From the NCBI RefSeq assembly GCF_030227225.1, contig NZ_JASPHQ010000021.1, forward strand, positions 1-28,065: DNA of 28,065 nucleotides, read 5' to 3'. Positions 1 to 7,077 of the stretch are shown in pieces. Position numbers and translations under genes: made by a program. Under the pieces are notes generated by a model, which saw only the letters and a list, made by a program, of their open reading frames with translations, was not told where the DNA came from and made no database searches. This stretch comes from Corynebacterium rhinophilum (lineage in GTDB: Bacteria > Actinomycetota > Actinomycetes > Mycobacteriales > Mycobacteriaceae). Every line of letters starts with the position of its first letter. Within the stretch, counting starts at the first letter, position 1.

Positions 1-249
1 ATCCAAGCCTGCCAAGACATCGGTTTTGCTCGTTCAATGTCGAAGAAAGGGTGCTCACCCGACAATTCGGCGTGCGAGGGATTGTTCGGCCGAATGAAAA
101 ATGAGATGTTCTATGGACGTAAATGGCGCCATCGTGAGGAACTAGAGAAAGCGATTCATGAATATGCCGACTTCTACAACGAACGAAGAATCAAGCTTGA
201 GTTCGGCGGATTAAGCATCAATCAACGCCGACGCAAACTGCTACTCTGA
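1..249 (+). mobile_element. IS3-family transposase (OrfB/integrase-core), C-terminal fragment
   Basis: The reading frame is open from base 1, so the gene is cut by the window edge; about 82 codons remain before the TGA at 247-249. The visible protein carries the end of an rve/DDE integrase core: a S-x-x-G-x-x-x-D-N-x-x-x-E block (SKKGCSPDNSACEG) holds the last catalytic glutamate, followed by the usual F-x-R-M-K-N-E-M, an E-L-x-x-x-I-x-x-Y-x-x-F-Y-N-x-x-R block and a short basic tail. These are typical of IS3/IS150-group OrfB, which performs cut-and-paste transposition after fusing with OrfA by frameshifting. The ATG at 37 is only an internal methionine. Whether the full element is intact cannot be judged from here. 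The right end of the element should lie just after 249. Confidence 0.9.
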
Positions 250-732
250 ATAGTCCTAAAAAATGTCCGCATCCCCAAATGTGTTGTTTTCCGGCGTGTC
301 GGGGTAAACGACATTTTGTGTTGGTGGACTGCGTGGTTTAGGGCATGTGGCCTTTGTGTATTCCCATAGAGTGGTTGTAGGTACTGTCGAAAGTTGCTGG
401 TCGGCCGTATTCACGGCCGATGGTGGCTTGTGTTTCTTGGTTGGCTAGGGTGTGTGCTTTGGCTCGTGGGTCTGCGCCCTGATTCGTCCACTTTCCTGGG
501 TCGGCCTCTAGCGCGAGTGGCAGTGGCTTTACAGGCGTTCCATCGCCATCGCTGGCGGATTGGTGCTTGTAGTCCCGTATTTTGGTGCACGCCCTGCTAC
601 AGACGGGGCATCGAGGATGATTCTTACTCATCCATTTATCGTGAACCTAGGCGCCTAGCACATCAGCACGCCCCCGGCGGTATTTCAGGTCCGAGGCTGC
701 GTTATTCCTCCGGATAAGTGAAATAGTCCTAA
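249..732. repeat. 11-bp direct repeat flanking an IS remnant
   Basis: The sequence AATAGTCCTAA occurs at 249-259 and again at 722-732, in the same orientation. Both copies follow a TGA or TGAA. The repeats bracket about 460 bp that contain the remnant of a second transposase. They may be leftover IS ends or duplicated target sequence. They are longer than the 3-4 bp target duplications usual for IS3 elements, so a duplicated IS end is the likelier reading. This is seen directly; its origin is inference. Confidence 0.45.
420..631 (-). pseudogene. Decayed zinc-ribbon transposase, N-terminal remnant (IS1249-like)
   Basis: On the minus strand, an ATG at 631 begins MSKNHPRCPVCSRACTK, the first half of a C-x-x-C zinc ribbon as found at the start of IS1249-type transposases common in corynebacteria. 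The frame then departs. The matching second half (QRWRWNACKATATRARGRP, with the W-R-x-N-x-C pattern of the ribbon) is in a different frame slightly further on, so at least one frameshift has occurred. The catalytic part of the transposase is missing altogether. I call this a dead 5' fragment. The family name rests on the N-terminal motif alone. Confidence 0.6.
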
Positions 733-855
733 TACCAGCAGGCCAGACGGGCTAAACATATAACTTCACCAACACATCCTGTCGTTTAGGTCGACGTGTC
801 CATCATCTGGGGTTGGGCCCGAACTGCTAACACCAGCAATGGATCCCGGAATCAG

Positions 856-873
856 GATAATGACAATCATTAC
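856..873. promoter_or_regulatory. FUR-family operator (probable Zur box)
   Basis: The sequence GATAATGACAATCATTAC contains the perfect inverted repeat TAATGA-CAA-TCATTA at 858-872. This is the core of FUR-superfamily boxes and differs clearly from the DtxR boxes elsewhere in this window. In corynebacteria iron control is done by DtxR, and the FUR-family protein that recognises this A/T-rich motif is normally Zur. The site lies about 57 bp before the ATG at 930, a position suited to repressing that promoter. Assignment to Zur is inference. Confidence 0.6.
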
Positions 874-929
874 TAAGAGTGTCAATTTATGTTACTTTAA
901 ATAAGTCGTCGCGTACGGAAAGGAAAGTT

Positions 930-1496
930 ATGAACAAAACATTAAAAGCTTCCGCTTCTCTTTTGTCTTCTCTGCTGCTACTTCCTGCCTTGTCCGGAAT
1001 GGCTCAAGCGGAAACATCACAGGGGGTACAAGAGGGGCCGAAAACTATCTTTGGTGGAAACTACCAAAATACAGACCCAACGGCCTATAATTACCTTCCC
1101 GAAGGTAGCGACCCAGTTCCGAGCGTCGAAGACAGATCAGCATTCGGCGCGACTACAATCAATGGTTTTGGATTTACGTTTAATGGTCATAATTTTGAGG
1201 TTCCTGTAGTGAGTCTTGAACATTCGATTAAGGGGAAAGGTGGTCACATAGAGAGCGAAAGTGCGTCGGCAACGTTTACTAACGGAACGATGTGCAACTG
1301 GCGAGTTGACTACCAAAACAGAGACGAAAACGGGATCCATGTGACGCGCAAAGGTAAAACTCACAATGATTGTTCCTTCGGTCATGCGCACGATGACGGA
1401 TTTCAAAATTTTGACGTTAAGGGCAATGCTGAGTGTGCACGTCTATTTGTAATGGGAGAATATAAAGGAGAACAGTGTCACGCAATTCATCCTTAG
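930..1496 (+). CDS. Secreted Cys/His-containing protein, unknown function
   Basis: I do not recognise this 188-residue protein. The frame is open from 879, but the start is set at ATG 930 because GGAAAGGAAAG lies just before it and because a clean signal peptide begins there: basic N-terminus, hydrophobic core of about 15 residues, and a cleavage site after AQA near residue 27. The mature part (about 161 residues) is polar, with no membrane segment or sortase signal. Four cysteines sit in its C-terminal half (near CNWR, CSFGHAHDDG, CARL and at the CH close to the C-terminus), enough for two disulfides, and several histidines cluster with them. It overlaps the next gene and has a FUR-type palindrome upstream, so zinc-responsive expression is plausible. 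Possible roles are a zinc-starvation surface factor or a secreted antagonistic protein; neither is shown by sequence. GC content is lower than in the backbone. Confidence 0.75.
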   Translation: MNKTLKASASLLSSLLLLPALSGMAQAETSQGVQEGPKTIFGGNYQNTDPTAYNYLPEGSDPVPSVEDRSAFGATTINGFGFTFNGHNFEVPVVSLEHSIKGKGGHIESESASATFTNGTMCNWRVDYQNRDENGIHVTRKGKTHNDCSFGHAHDDGFQNFDVKGNAECARLFVMGEYKGEQCHAIHP

Positions 1497-1744
1497 AGGT
1501 TCTGTTAAAGATTGCGATTTGTGTATCACTGTTGCTCTGTCTCGGTTATGTTATCGGCGGGTTGAATGCGATTTATGTTGCTAAGACCTTGGCTGAGACG
1601 GCTTCTACCTCATCGTCAGACATCTTCCGCAGGCTAGAAAACGGCTTATTTTATTTTAGAGTTGCCGGAGTTTTTGCGGTTGTTTTCCTTGCGGGAACTT
1701 ACGCAGTTTGGCGCAGGGCCAATAAGCTCCGTAAGCGAGAGTAA
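1475..1744 (+). CDS. Small two-helix membrane protein overlapping the secreted-protein gene
   Basis: The 89-residue frame begins at GTG 1475, preceded by AAAGGAG at 1464-1470, inside the end of the previous gene (22-bp overlap), so the two are probably translationally coupled. The protein has two hydrophobic segments, roughly residues 9-33 and 54-77, a short polar link between them and a basic tail (RRANKLRKRE), which predicts both ends in the cytoplasm. No known family is recognised. Pairing with a secreted protein suggests an immunity protein, an export helper or a membrane partner, but this is inferred from arrangement only. Confidence 0.65.
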   Translation: MSRNSSLEVLLKIAICVSLLLCLGYVIGGLNAIYVAKTLAETASTSSSDIFRRLENGLFYFRVAGVFAVVFLAGTYAVWRRANKLRKRE

Positions 1745-1988
1745 TCCGGTTATTGGCTTTTCGGCTCGGTTGTTTATTGGATGTGGATTTGGGGTAGTGG
1801 GCCCGCCCCGGTACCAACTACCCAGAACACAGCAGTACCGAGTCCCCAGAACACCGGTACCAAAACCTCGCATCTGACAATTGGAGGCCCGGTTTTCGCG
1901 GTCTTTATCTTCCAAACCTCAAGCTCCTCTCCCAATAGGTTGCGTCCGGTAGCGTGGAGTCTCCACTTTCTGGGAGGTCAGGCCCGAA

Positions 1989-3257
1989 CTACTCGCATAC
2001 GGGGAGTAAATTGAACTCGGATGCTTTAGGTAGTGTGCGCAGGACTGAACTTGTCGCTATCAAACAGGAGATAACCGAGCACAGAGCGCATAGTGCCATG
2101 CTTGCCTGAAAACCAATTGCGGCGAGAAATGTACCCGCGCTGGCGGAGGCGATGATTGGTAGCAATCCCATCATCAGACGCGCTCCTGCCGAGCATTTTC
2201 CTATTTTTTCGGGAGGCGCTGATAACGCAAGCAGTCCTCCGGAGTACGAGTTGCACGCAATGGAGGGAACTACGATGAAAAATGCTGCAACTGCGATAAG
2301 TGGCCAATACTGAGAAAATACAAGAAGTAACAGGTACCACAGTAGTTCCCATAACATCGTTGCTCGGATGATGTTTCTTCCTGGCAAATGCTTGATGAGG
2401 CGGTCTTGAAGAAGCCCTCCAACAATCATTCCAAGGGCGAACATGGCTGAGGTGAGGCCGATTATCCAACCATCAACTTTGAGGTATGCCAGCCATAGGT
2501 CAATGGACGCGATGAGGAAAAAGTTGGCGAAGTTGGAGAAGATATCGATGCTGAAGATTGTTCGAAGCATCGGATATTTCCAAATCCAAGCCAAAGAATA
2601 TTTACTATCGGACCAGAACTCTTTAAACGAATACTTCTGCTCATTGTTTGACTTCCCCAGGTCCTTACTGATGGTTCTTGAAGCATAAAGCGGACCCAAC
2701 CCACACAACGTTTGTGCAATGAAGGGAATAACCGGGGCTAGGCCGTAGAGAAAGCCTCCTAAAGGTAGTCCGAGCATCCAGATGATGTTGTCTCGAGTTT
2801 GGTTACGGCCTTGCGCTTGAACAAGCAAATTCTCAGGAATGATGAATCTCAAAATGGCGTTGGTTAGGCCTCCGAACGTGCCTGTAATCATTCCTGCAAA
2901 CAGGCTAAAGAAGAACAAAAGTGGGAAATTGAATTTGCCCAAGTAAAGCAGTAGCGAGAAGGTTGACCAGATACCAATTTGGCTCAGCCCGTAGAAGAGA
3001 AGTAACTTCTTCTTGTTAAAACGATCGATGATCATCCCGGCTGGGATCGTCATGATCATCGAGCCTGCCGAGCTTGCGGCTCCAATCACTCCCGCTTGAC
3101 TTAGGCTTCCAGTGAGGTAGTAGCTCGCAAGTGAAATAGGGATAGCTACGAGTGATGCCCCTAAGGCGCTTGCTGTATCAGCGAAGAACCACCGTAGATA
3201 GTCAGGATGGTTCTTGCGTACGATGGTCCAAAATTTTTGATCAGTATAATCCTGCAT
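1989..3257 (-). CDS. MFS transporter (exporter-type)
   Basis: This is a 422-residue polytopic membrane protein with about twelve hydrophobic segments. After the second helix it has an MFS motif-A-like block (GMIIDRFNKKK), and a charged central loop (residues about 200-220, with SKDLGKSNNEQKYSF) separates the two halves. This layout fits the major facilitator superfamily, particularly the EntS/macrolide-type exporters. The substrate cannot be read from sequence. A TTG at 3269 is also in frame; I prefer ATG 3257 because GAGAGA lies just before it. It converges on the two-gene pair at 930-1744. A perfect inverted repeat lies about 90-110 bp upstream. Codon use is lower in GC than the backbone, in keeping with an acquired region. 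Confidence 0.85.
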   Translation of the reverse strand: MQDYTDQKFWTIVRKNHPDYLRWFFADTASALGASLVAIPISLASYYLTGSLSQAGVIGAASSAGSMIMTIPAGMIIDRFNKKKLLLFYGLSQIGIWSTFSLLLYLGKFNFPLLFFFSLFAGMITGTFGGLTNAILRFIIPENLLVQAQGRNQTRDNIIWMLGLPLGGFLYGLAPVIPFIAQTLCGLGPLYASRTISKDLGKSNNEQKYSFKEFWSDSKYSLAWIWKYPMLRTIFSIDIFSNFANFFLIASIDLWLAYLKVDGWIIGLTSAMFALGMIVGGLLQDRLIKHLPGRNIIRATMLWELLWYLLLLVFSQYWPLIAVAAFFIVVPSIACNSYSGGLLALSAPPEKIGKCSAGARLMMGLLPIIASASAGTFLAAIGFQASMALCALCSVISCLIATSSVLRTLPKASEFNLLPVCE

Positions 3258-3345
3258 CGTGTCTCTCAATGTTTGACAACCGCGACTGAAAGCTCATGCG
3301 CGCAGCATGAACCCAGCGTCGGATTTCCGAAGTGGGTAATTCTCA

Positions 3346-3377
3346 CGGGTCAACTTCTTGACCCGCCGCAACTTGCG
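3346..3377. promoter_or_regulatory. Two adjacent inverted repeats upstream of the MFS gene
   Basis: CGGGTCAA (3346-3353) and TTGACCCG (3358-3365) form a perfect 8-bp inverted repeat around CTTC. The second palindrome, CCGCAACTTGCGG (3365-3377), touches it. There is no T-run on either strand, so a terminator is unlikely. The spacing before the MFS start and the dyad symmetry fit a repressor operator, for example of the TetR or MarR type. No regulator gene is present nearby. Confidence 0.45.
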
Positions 3378-3451
3378 GTGTGTCAAATGAGATTTATTGA
3401 TGCAGTAAGGTGAACATGATGTGCTCCAGGTACTATGCCATTAATCTTGAA

Positions 3452-3571
3452 TCAGTGCCGATAAACTTCCCCAGAGACACCGGCTTCTCCTAGTGTGGTG
3501 GCTGGGTCGTCGTAGAACTGGGAAACGAGTGACATGTTCCCCTTCATGCGTTCAATAAACTTAATGTCCAT
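3452..3571 (-). CDS. Possible 39-residue peptide or gene remnant
   Basis: The minus-strand frame from ATG 3571 to TGA 3452-3454 encodes 39 residues with normal protein-like composition (begins MDIKFIERMKGN, ends GVSGEVYRH). The frame stays open upstream for about 15 further codons without a good start. No convincing ribosome binding site precedes the ATG; AAAAGAG is about 17 bases away. It lies upstream of, and in the same direction as, the MFS gene. It may be a small peptide gene or the C-terminal end of a lost gene. No family is recognised. Confidence 0.25.
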   Translation of the reverse strand: MDIKFIERMKGNMSLVSQFYDDPATTLGEAGVSGEVYRH

Positions 3572-3890
3572 AACGGCAGGCAGGTAGCTCTTTTCGAAAG
3601 CTGTGGAACATGACGTGTGTCACTTTCTGCGACGTATCTCACACAGTAGGGGGCGATTATGCCTGCTGTCAATAGTTTTGCCTGAAATTCCGGTTTCTAA
3701 ATTTGATTCCATCCGGTGCTGGCGGTGCGAACGTCCGTATGGTTAGGTGGGGCTCGCCTGAATGGATGGCAAGGGTTTAATTTTGGATCCAGCAAAAATA
3801 GTGTTGTCACGCTGCATATCGAAGTCCTGAACGCCCTGAATGGTGACCGTATGGCCTGGCTTGTGTGGTGCATATTTGGGATTAGCTTCG

Positions 3891-4475
3891 GCAGTAGATT
3901 ACCAATCTTGCCAACCTCACTGAGCTGGATATCAGGTGCCCACCAAACAGGGGCTAGGTCCCGGCTCGCCTTGAAGTCAGCGTGAGTTGATGGACCGCAA
4001 TAATTAAGCCTTGCTTTGCTGCGGCACGGATCTTGGGGCAAGGAATATGAATGTAGTTCCTGCCCCAGGACATCCCAGGTAATTCCTGAGATGGCGGTCA
4101 AGGCGCCGCTCAGTGCGGTGACTACGGCAATGACGTCAATGCTGTCCGCCAAAAATAAGGCTAAGAGGTGCCCGGTATAAGCGGCGCATAGGGGTATCTG
4201 GAGGAGGTTTCAGTGCACCTTTTTCCACACGGAGGTAGGGGCCGCAGAACCGATAGAACCATGATCCTGGCTGGAAAAGCTGGGGTCGGTATTTTGTCCA
4301 GGGCCAGCGATGAAATTAGTTTGGCGGACCACAGCGCAATGAGGACAAAGGTGAGCAGTCTGCCGCTGGAGTCCAACTTGAACGATTGGATGGCAAAAGC
4401 GGTGGGGATGAGGCCATCGCCAAGCGCGGAGGCCACCACGGCAAACACTAGGTTTCTAGCGCGTGTTTTGAGCAT
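3891..4475 (-). pseudogene. MFS transporter pseudogene, N-terminal half with frameshifts
   Basis: An ATG at 4475, preceded by GAGG, begins an MFS-like N-terminus: first helix (LVFAVVASALGDGLIPTAFA), second helix (FVLIALWSAKLISS), then a motif-A-like loop ending in ARIMVLS. The reading then moves to another frame, where ADSIDVIAVVTALSGALTAI and GITWDVLGQEL continue helices 3-4. A third frame gives LFGGHLISSSVRLARLVIYC, matching the usual GPxxGGLLISxxG...ALVI helix 5. At least two frameshifts and in-frame stops separate these blocks, and the second half of the transporter is absent. It lies in the same orientation as the intact MFS gene but is not an obvious copy of it. Confidence 0.65.
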
Positions 4476-4940
4476 GTGTCCTCTTTCGGTTGATTTAGGG
4501 GGAGGAATGAAGAGGGACCGAACTTCGTGATCATTTGCCAGACAGTTTGAGCGCTTTTCATAGGTGCCAGGAAGCATCCTGACAGAAAAGAAACTATCAG
4601 AATAAAGGTATGGAGGGGGTAATCGATTATCTATAGCAAAATAGCAGGTAAGTATGGGTTTCTGGGGTGAATTAATTGCGTGTAGTTGGCGGTGATGCGC
4701 GCTGCGGTGGGTCCTCCGGAGTGTGTTGCCGCCGGGAAATTGGGTGAAATTGTGTGCGGTTAGCGGGAAAGTGGGGCCGCGGGATTGGTTGGGCCAATGA
4801 CGGCATTTATAAGGTACAGAACATGTAAAGTGTTGATACAGCAACCTCCCAGACTTCCGTTGTAGAAAAAGGGAGTCGTTATAAACATGGGTCGTAGTAG
4901 AGACCGCTGCGTCCCATCACATCGTGAAGGAGAGTGCTAG
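4476..4940. other. Intergenic boundary between island and backbone
   Basis: No gene could be supported here. A long minus-strand frame runs through 4476-4844 but is not protein-like and joins the MFS pseudogene only by chance. The stretch should hold the promoter of the acyltransferase-protease pair. GAAGGAGAG at 4926-4934 is the ribosome binding site of the following gene. No tRNA or attachment site was seen at this junction. Confidence 0.4.
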
Positions 4941-5870
4941 GTGAGTACATCATCGCGCATCGTCGGGCTGGATTTGGCTCGTTCACTTGCCATTATTGGC
5001 ATGATTATTTTGCACATGGCCTCGTTGGTATGGAGCACCAAGGTCATATTGTCGGGCCTTCCGGCCGCCCTATTTGCCATTGTCGCCGGCGCGACGATGA
5101 TGCTCATCGGCAAGAACTATTCCGTACAGACGCTGCTGCGCCTGATTGCCCGTGGCGCCATCATTACGCTTATCGGACTGGCACTGCTCCCGGTTGGCGG
5201 GCAGATTCAGGTCGTGCTCGTTGCTATGGGTATCACCATGATGGTGGTCTCCTGGGTGCCACCGCTGAACATGTGGTGGAAGCTGGCCCTGTTCTTCGTC
5301 GCCGCCATCGCCTCAACCGTGCACTACGCGCCGTTTACCCTGCCGCAGGTCTATCCGCTGCTGGCATGGATCGCGTATTTCATCGCCGGCATGCTGCTCT
5401 TTGAGGTCTACATCCGCCCAGGTAGCTTCCGCACGGCGCTGCAGTGGATTGTTACCGCAGCCAGTGCGGTTATTGCCGCGGTTGGCACCTACTTCCGCTT
5501 CGAGCCGGATATGCCCAGCTGGCTGCGCTTTACCGGCCACACCGGCGTAGCGGGCGAAATCCTGCTCTCCGTTGCAGTGGCAGCAGTGGTGCTGCACCTG
5601 TGCCTGCTCATCGGCAGCGCGGTACCCAAGCTTGTCTACCCCTTGGCCGCAATGGGCACGATGTCCCTGACCGTTTATGTCTTGCACGTGCTCTCCGCCT
5701 ATTACTGGCAAAGCAACATCTCACTGCACAACACCGCGTGGGCATGGGCATTTATTGGCCTATTCCTCGTGCTCGCCACCATCTGGCGGAAATTCCTGGG
5801 CCAAGGCCCCCTCGAAAAGGCCGTCTCCTCCGCCGTTAAACTCGCCGTTCCTGCTGGAAAGAAGGACTAA
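4941..5870 (+). CDS. Polytopic membrane protein of the HGSNAT/DUF1624-DUF418 type
   Basis: The GTG at 4941 follows GAAGGAGAG closely, giving 309 residues. The N-terminus RIVGLDLARSLAIIGMIILH is the hallmark of the heparan-alpha-glucosaminide N-acetyltransferase-like (DUF1624) and YeiB/DUF418 membrane families, with a conserved histidine in the first helix (H25). About nine to ten hydrophobic segments follow. Near the C-terminus the block MGTMSLTVYVLHVL resembles the G-R-M-x-L-T-x-Y motif of DUF418. Related proteins move acyl groups across the membrane onto sugars or other acceptors; the substrate here is unknown. The stop at 5870 is one base before the ATG of the protease gene, so the two are an operon and may act on the same envelope target. 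Confidence 0.75.
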   Translation: MSTSSRIVGLDLARSLAIIGMIILHMASLVWSTKVILSGLPAALFAIVAGATMMLIGKNYSVQTLLRLIARGAIITLIGLALLPVGGQIQVVLVAMGITMMVVSWVPPLNMWWKLALFFVAAIASTVHYAPFTLPQVYPLLAWIAYFIAGMLLFEVYIRPGSFRTALQWIVTAASAVIAAVGTYFRFEPDMPSWLRFTGHTGVAGEILLSVAVAAVVLHLCLLIGSAVPKLVYPLAAMGTMSLTVYVLHVLSAYYWQSNISLHNTAWAWAFIGLFLVLATIWRKFLGQGPLEKAVSSAVKLAVPAGKKD

Positions 5871-5871
5871 C

Positions 5872-7077
5872 ATGTCGCGTAAATTTGCTACCGCTTTGAC
5901 CACCGCCGGCATCATCGGGATGTTGGCGGCCCCCGCCAGCGCCCTTGAGCACGGCGAACCCGCCCCCGATAACGCCGAGTCCCGGACCGTCGCCGCGCTC
6001 AAGATGGGCCGGATAGGCAACTTCGGCGACTGCACCGGCACGCTGGTGGATAAGCAGTGGGTGCTTACCGCCCGCCACTGCCTGCAATCCGTCAATAATG
6101 AAGGCACCCAGGCCCGCCTGGGAGACAAGGTCTATGACGCGGATTCGTGGGCGCTATCCCCGCTTTCCGATGCCGGACTGCTCCACCTCACCGAGCCCGT
6201 AACCGATATCAAACCGGCCAAGATCTCCACCGATATTCCCGAGACCGGCGACCTTGGCACCCTATATGGCTGGAGCAGCAGCTCCTCCATGGCGCGCAAG
6301 GGCCAGCTGCCGATGGCAGAGATGAAGGTCTCCGAAATCCTGGGCGGCGGGCCAAGCGATGACGCCGCACAGAAGCCAGGCGCCGGCAAGGAAGCCCCGG
6401 AAGGCTACGAGTCCGTGCCAGCTGAGGAAGCCATGCCCGGTCTCAAGATGCCGGGCGGCTCCAAGCCGGATGCCGGCATGAAGGTCCCTGAAGGCTACGA
6501 ATCCGTGCCCGCCGAAGAGGCCATGCCCGGCTTCAAGATGCCGGGATCTGGTTCGGGATCGGATAAGCCCAAGGTGGTCTCGCCGGGTGCCACCAAGCCG
6601 GGCGCCGAGCAGCCGCAGATTGTCAAGCCTGACGGCAACGGTGGGGAAGTAATGCAGCCTGGCCAAGGCGGCATGGCCCCGATGATCAGCAGCCCGATCC
6701 TCGATGTCCACTCCACCGGTAATGCCGGCATGCAGGGTGGCGATTCCGGCGGACCGTTCTTCGTGGGCGGAAAGCTTGCGGGCCTAGCTACCGCGGGTAC
6801 TTCCAATGCGGACCCGGATTTGCCCTCCCCAAGCGCGGCTATCACCACGCTCGCCGGCACTAAGGACTGGGTAGACGGCGTGATCAGCGGCAAGGATAAG
6901 GACGCCATCTTGACCGCGGAGACCACGCCTACCCCGCAGGCAACGCCGCAGACCAGCGGCGACCGCCCGTGGATCTACTTCACGGTAGCGGCCATTGGCC
7001 TTATCGGTGCCGCGGCGGCTGCGCGCACCTTCGCTACCGGTGCTGGCAACGGTGCCGCCCGCACGTCGCGCCGCTAA
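5872..7077 (+). CDS. Membrane-anchored trypsin-like serine protease with repeat insert
   Basis: The start is ATG 5872, one base after the previous stop, with AAAGAAGGA upstream; the longer frame from 5677 is not used. The protein has 401 residues. A signal peptide ends near ASA at residue 24. The S1 triad is visible: H69 in LTARHC, D100 in LSDAGLLHL and S292 in GGDSGGPFF. C54 and C70 could form the usual disulfide around the catalytic histidine. Between the Asp and Ser blocks lies a Pro/Gly/Glu-rich insert of about 115 residues, with PEGYESVPAEEAMPG repeated at 176-190 and 206-220, which chymotrypsin-fold enzymes do not normally have. After a Thr/Pro-rich stalk, one C-terminal helix (about 367-385) and an Arg-containing tail anchor it with the catalytic domain outside. 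Natural substrates are unknown. It converges on tyrA with a 4-bp overlap. Confidence 0.85.
   Translation: MSRKFATALTTAGIIGMLAAPASALEHGEPAPDNAESRTVAALKMGRIGNFGDCTGTLVDKQWVLTARHCLQSVNNEGTQARLGDKVYDADSWALSPLSDAGLLHLTEPVTDIKPAKISTDIPETGDLGTLYGWSSSSSMARKGQLPMAEMKVSEILGGGPSDDAAQKPGAGKEAPEGYESVPAEEAMPGLKMPGGSKPDAGMKVPEGYESVPAEEAMPGFKMPGSGSGSDKPKVVSPGATKPGAEQPQIVKPDGNGGEVMQPGQGGMAPMISSPILDVHSTGNAGMQGGDSGGPFFVGGKLAGLATAGTSNADPDLPSPSAAITTLAGTKDWVDGVISGKDKDAILTAETTPTPQATPQTSGDRPWIYFTVAAIGLIGAAAAARTFATGAGNGAARTSRR

Larger units (their letters stand above)
250..929. other. Gene-poor stretch with IS debris
   Basis: Between the IS3 transposase and the first intact gene I see only the zinc-ribbon transposase remnant, the 11-bp direct repeat and, at the right end, the FUR-type palindrome and promoter zone of the secreted-protein gene. 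A plus-strand open frame at 394-717 has no ribosome binding site and low-complexity Trp/Leu/Arg composition; it is the shadow of the remnant. Confidence 0.5.
3258..3890. other. Decayed intergenic region
   Basis: Apart from the inverted repeats and the small frame at 3452-3571, no complete gene is visible. On the minus strand, 3743-3898 is open between two stops and reads as plausible protein (it includes GHTVTIQGVQDFDMQRDN), but it has no start signal. It is probably the remnant of another gene beside the MFS pseudogene. Confidence 0.4.

Noticed and set aside
3452..3571. Lasso-peptide or other RiPP precursor
   Set aside because: A Thr-Leu-Gly junction and a Glu eight residues into the tail caught the eye, but no leader consensus fits and no maturation enzyme (protease, cyclase, recognition element) is present.
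3697..4152. A 151-residue minus-strand protein
   Set aside because: Only the first 40-50 codons resemble protein (MFS helices); the rest is out of frame, and adjacent MFS blocks lie in other frames. Treated as pseudogene.
4476..4844. N-terminal extension of the MFS pseudogene
   Set aside because: No protein-like composition, and a normal MFS start with ribosome binding site is found at 4475.
5677..5871. Longer start for the serine protease
   Set aside because: The extension is the +1 frame of the acyltransferase gene and would bury the signal peptide.
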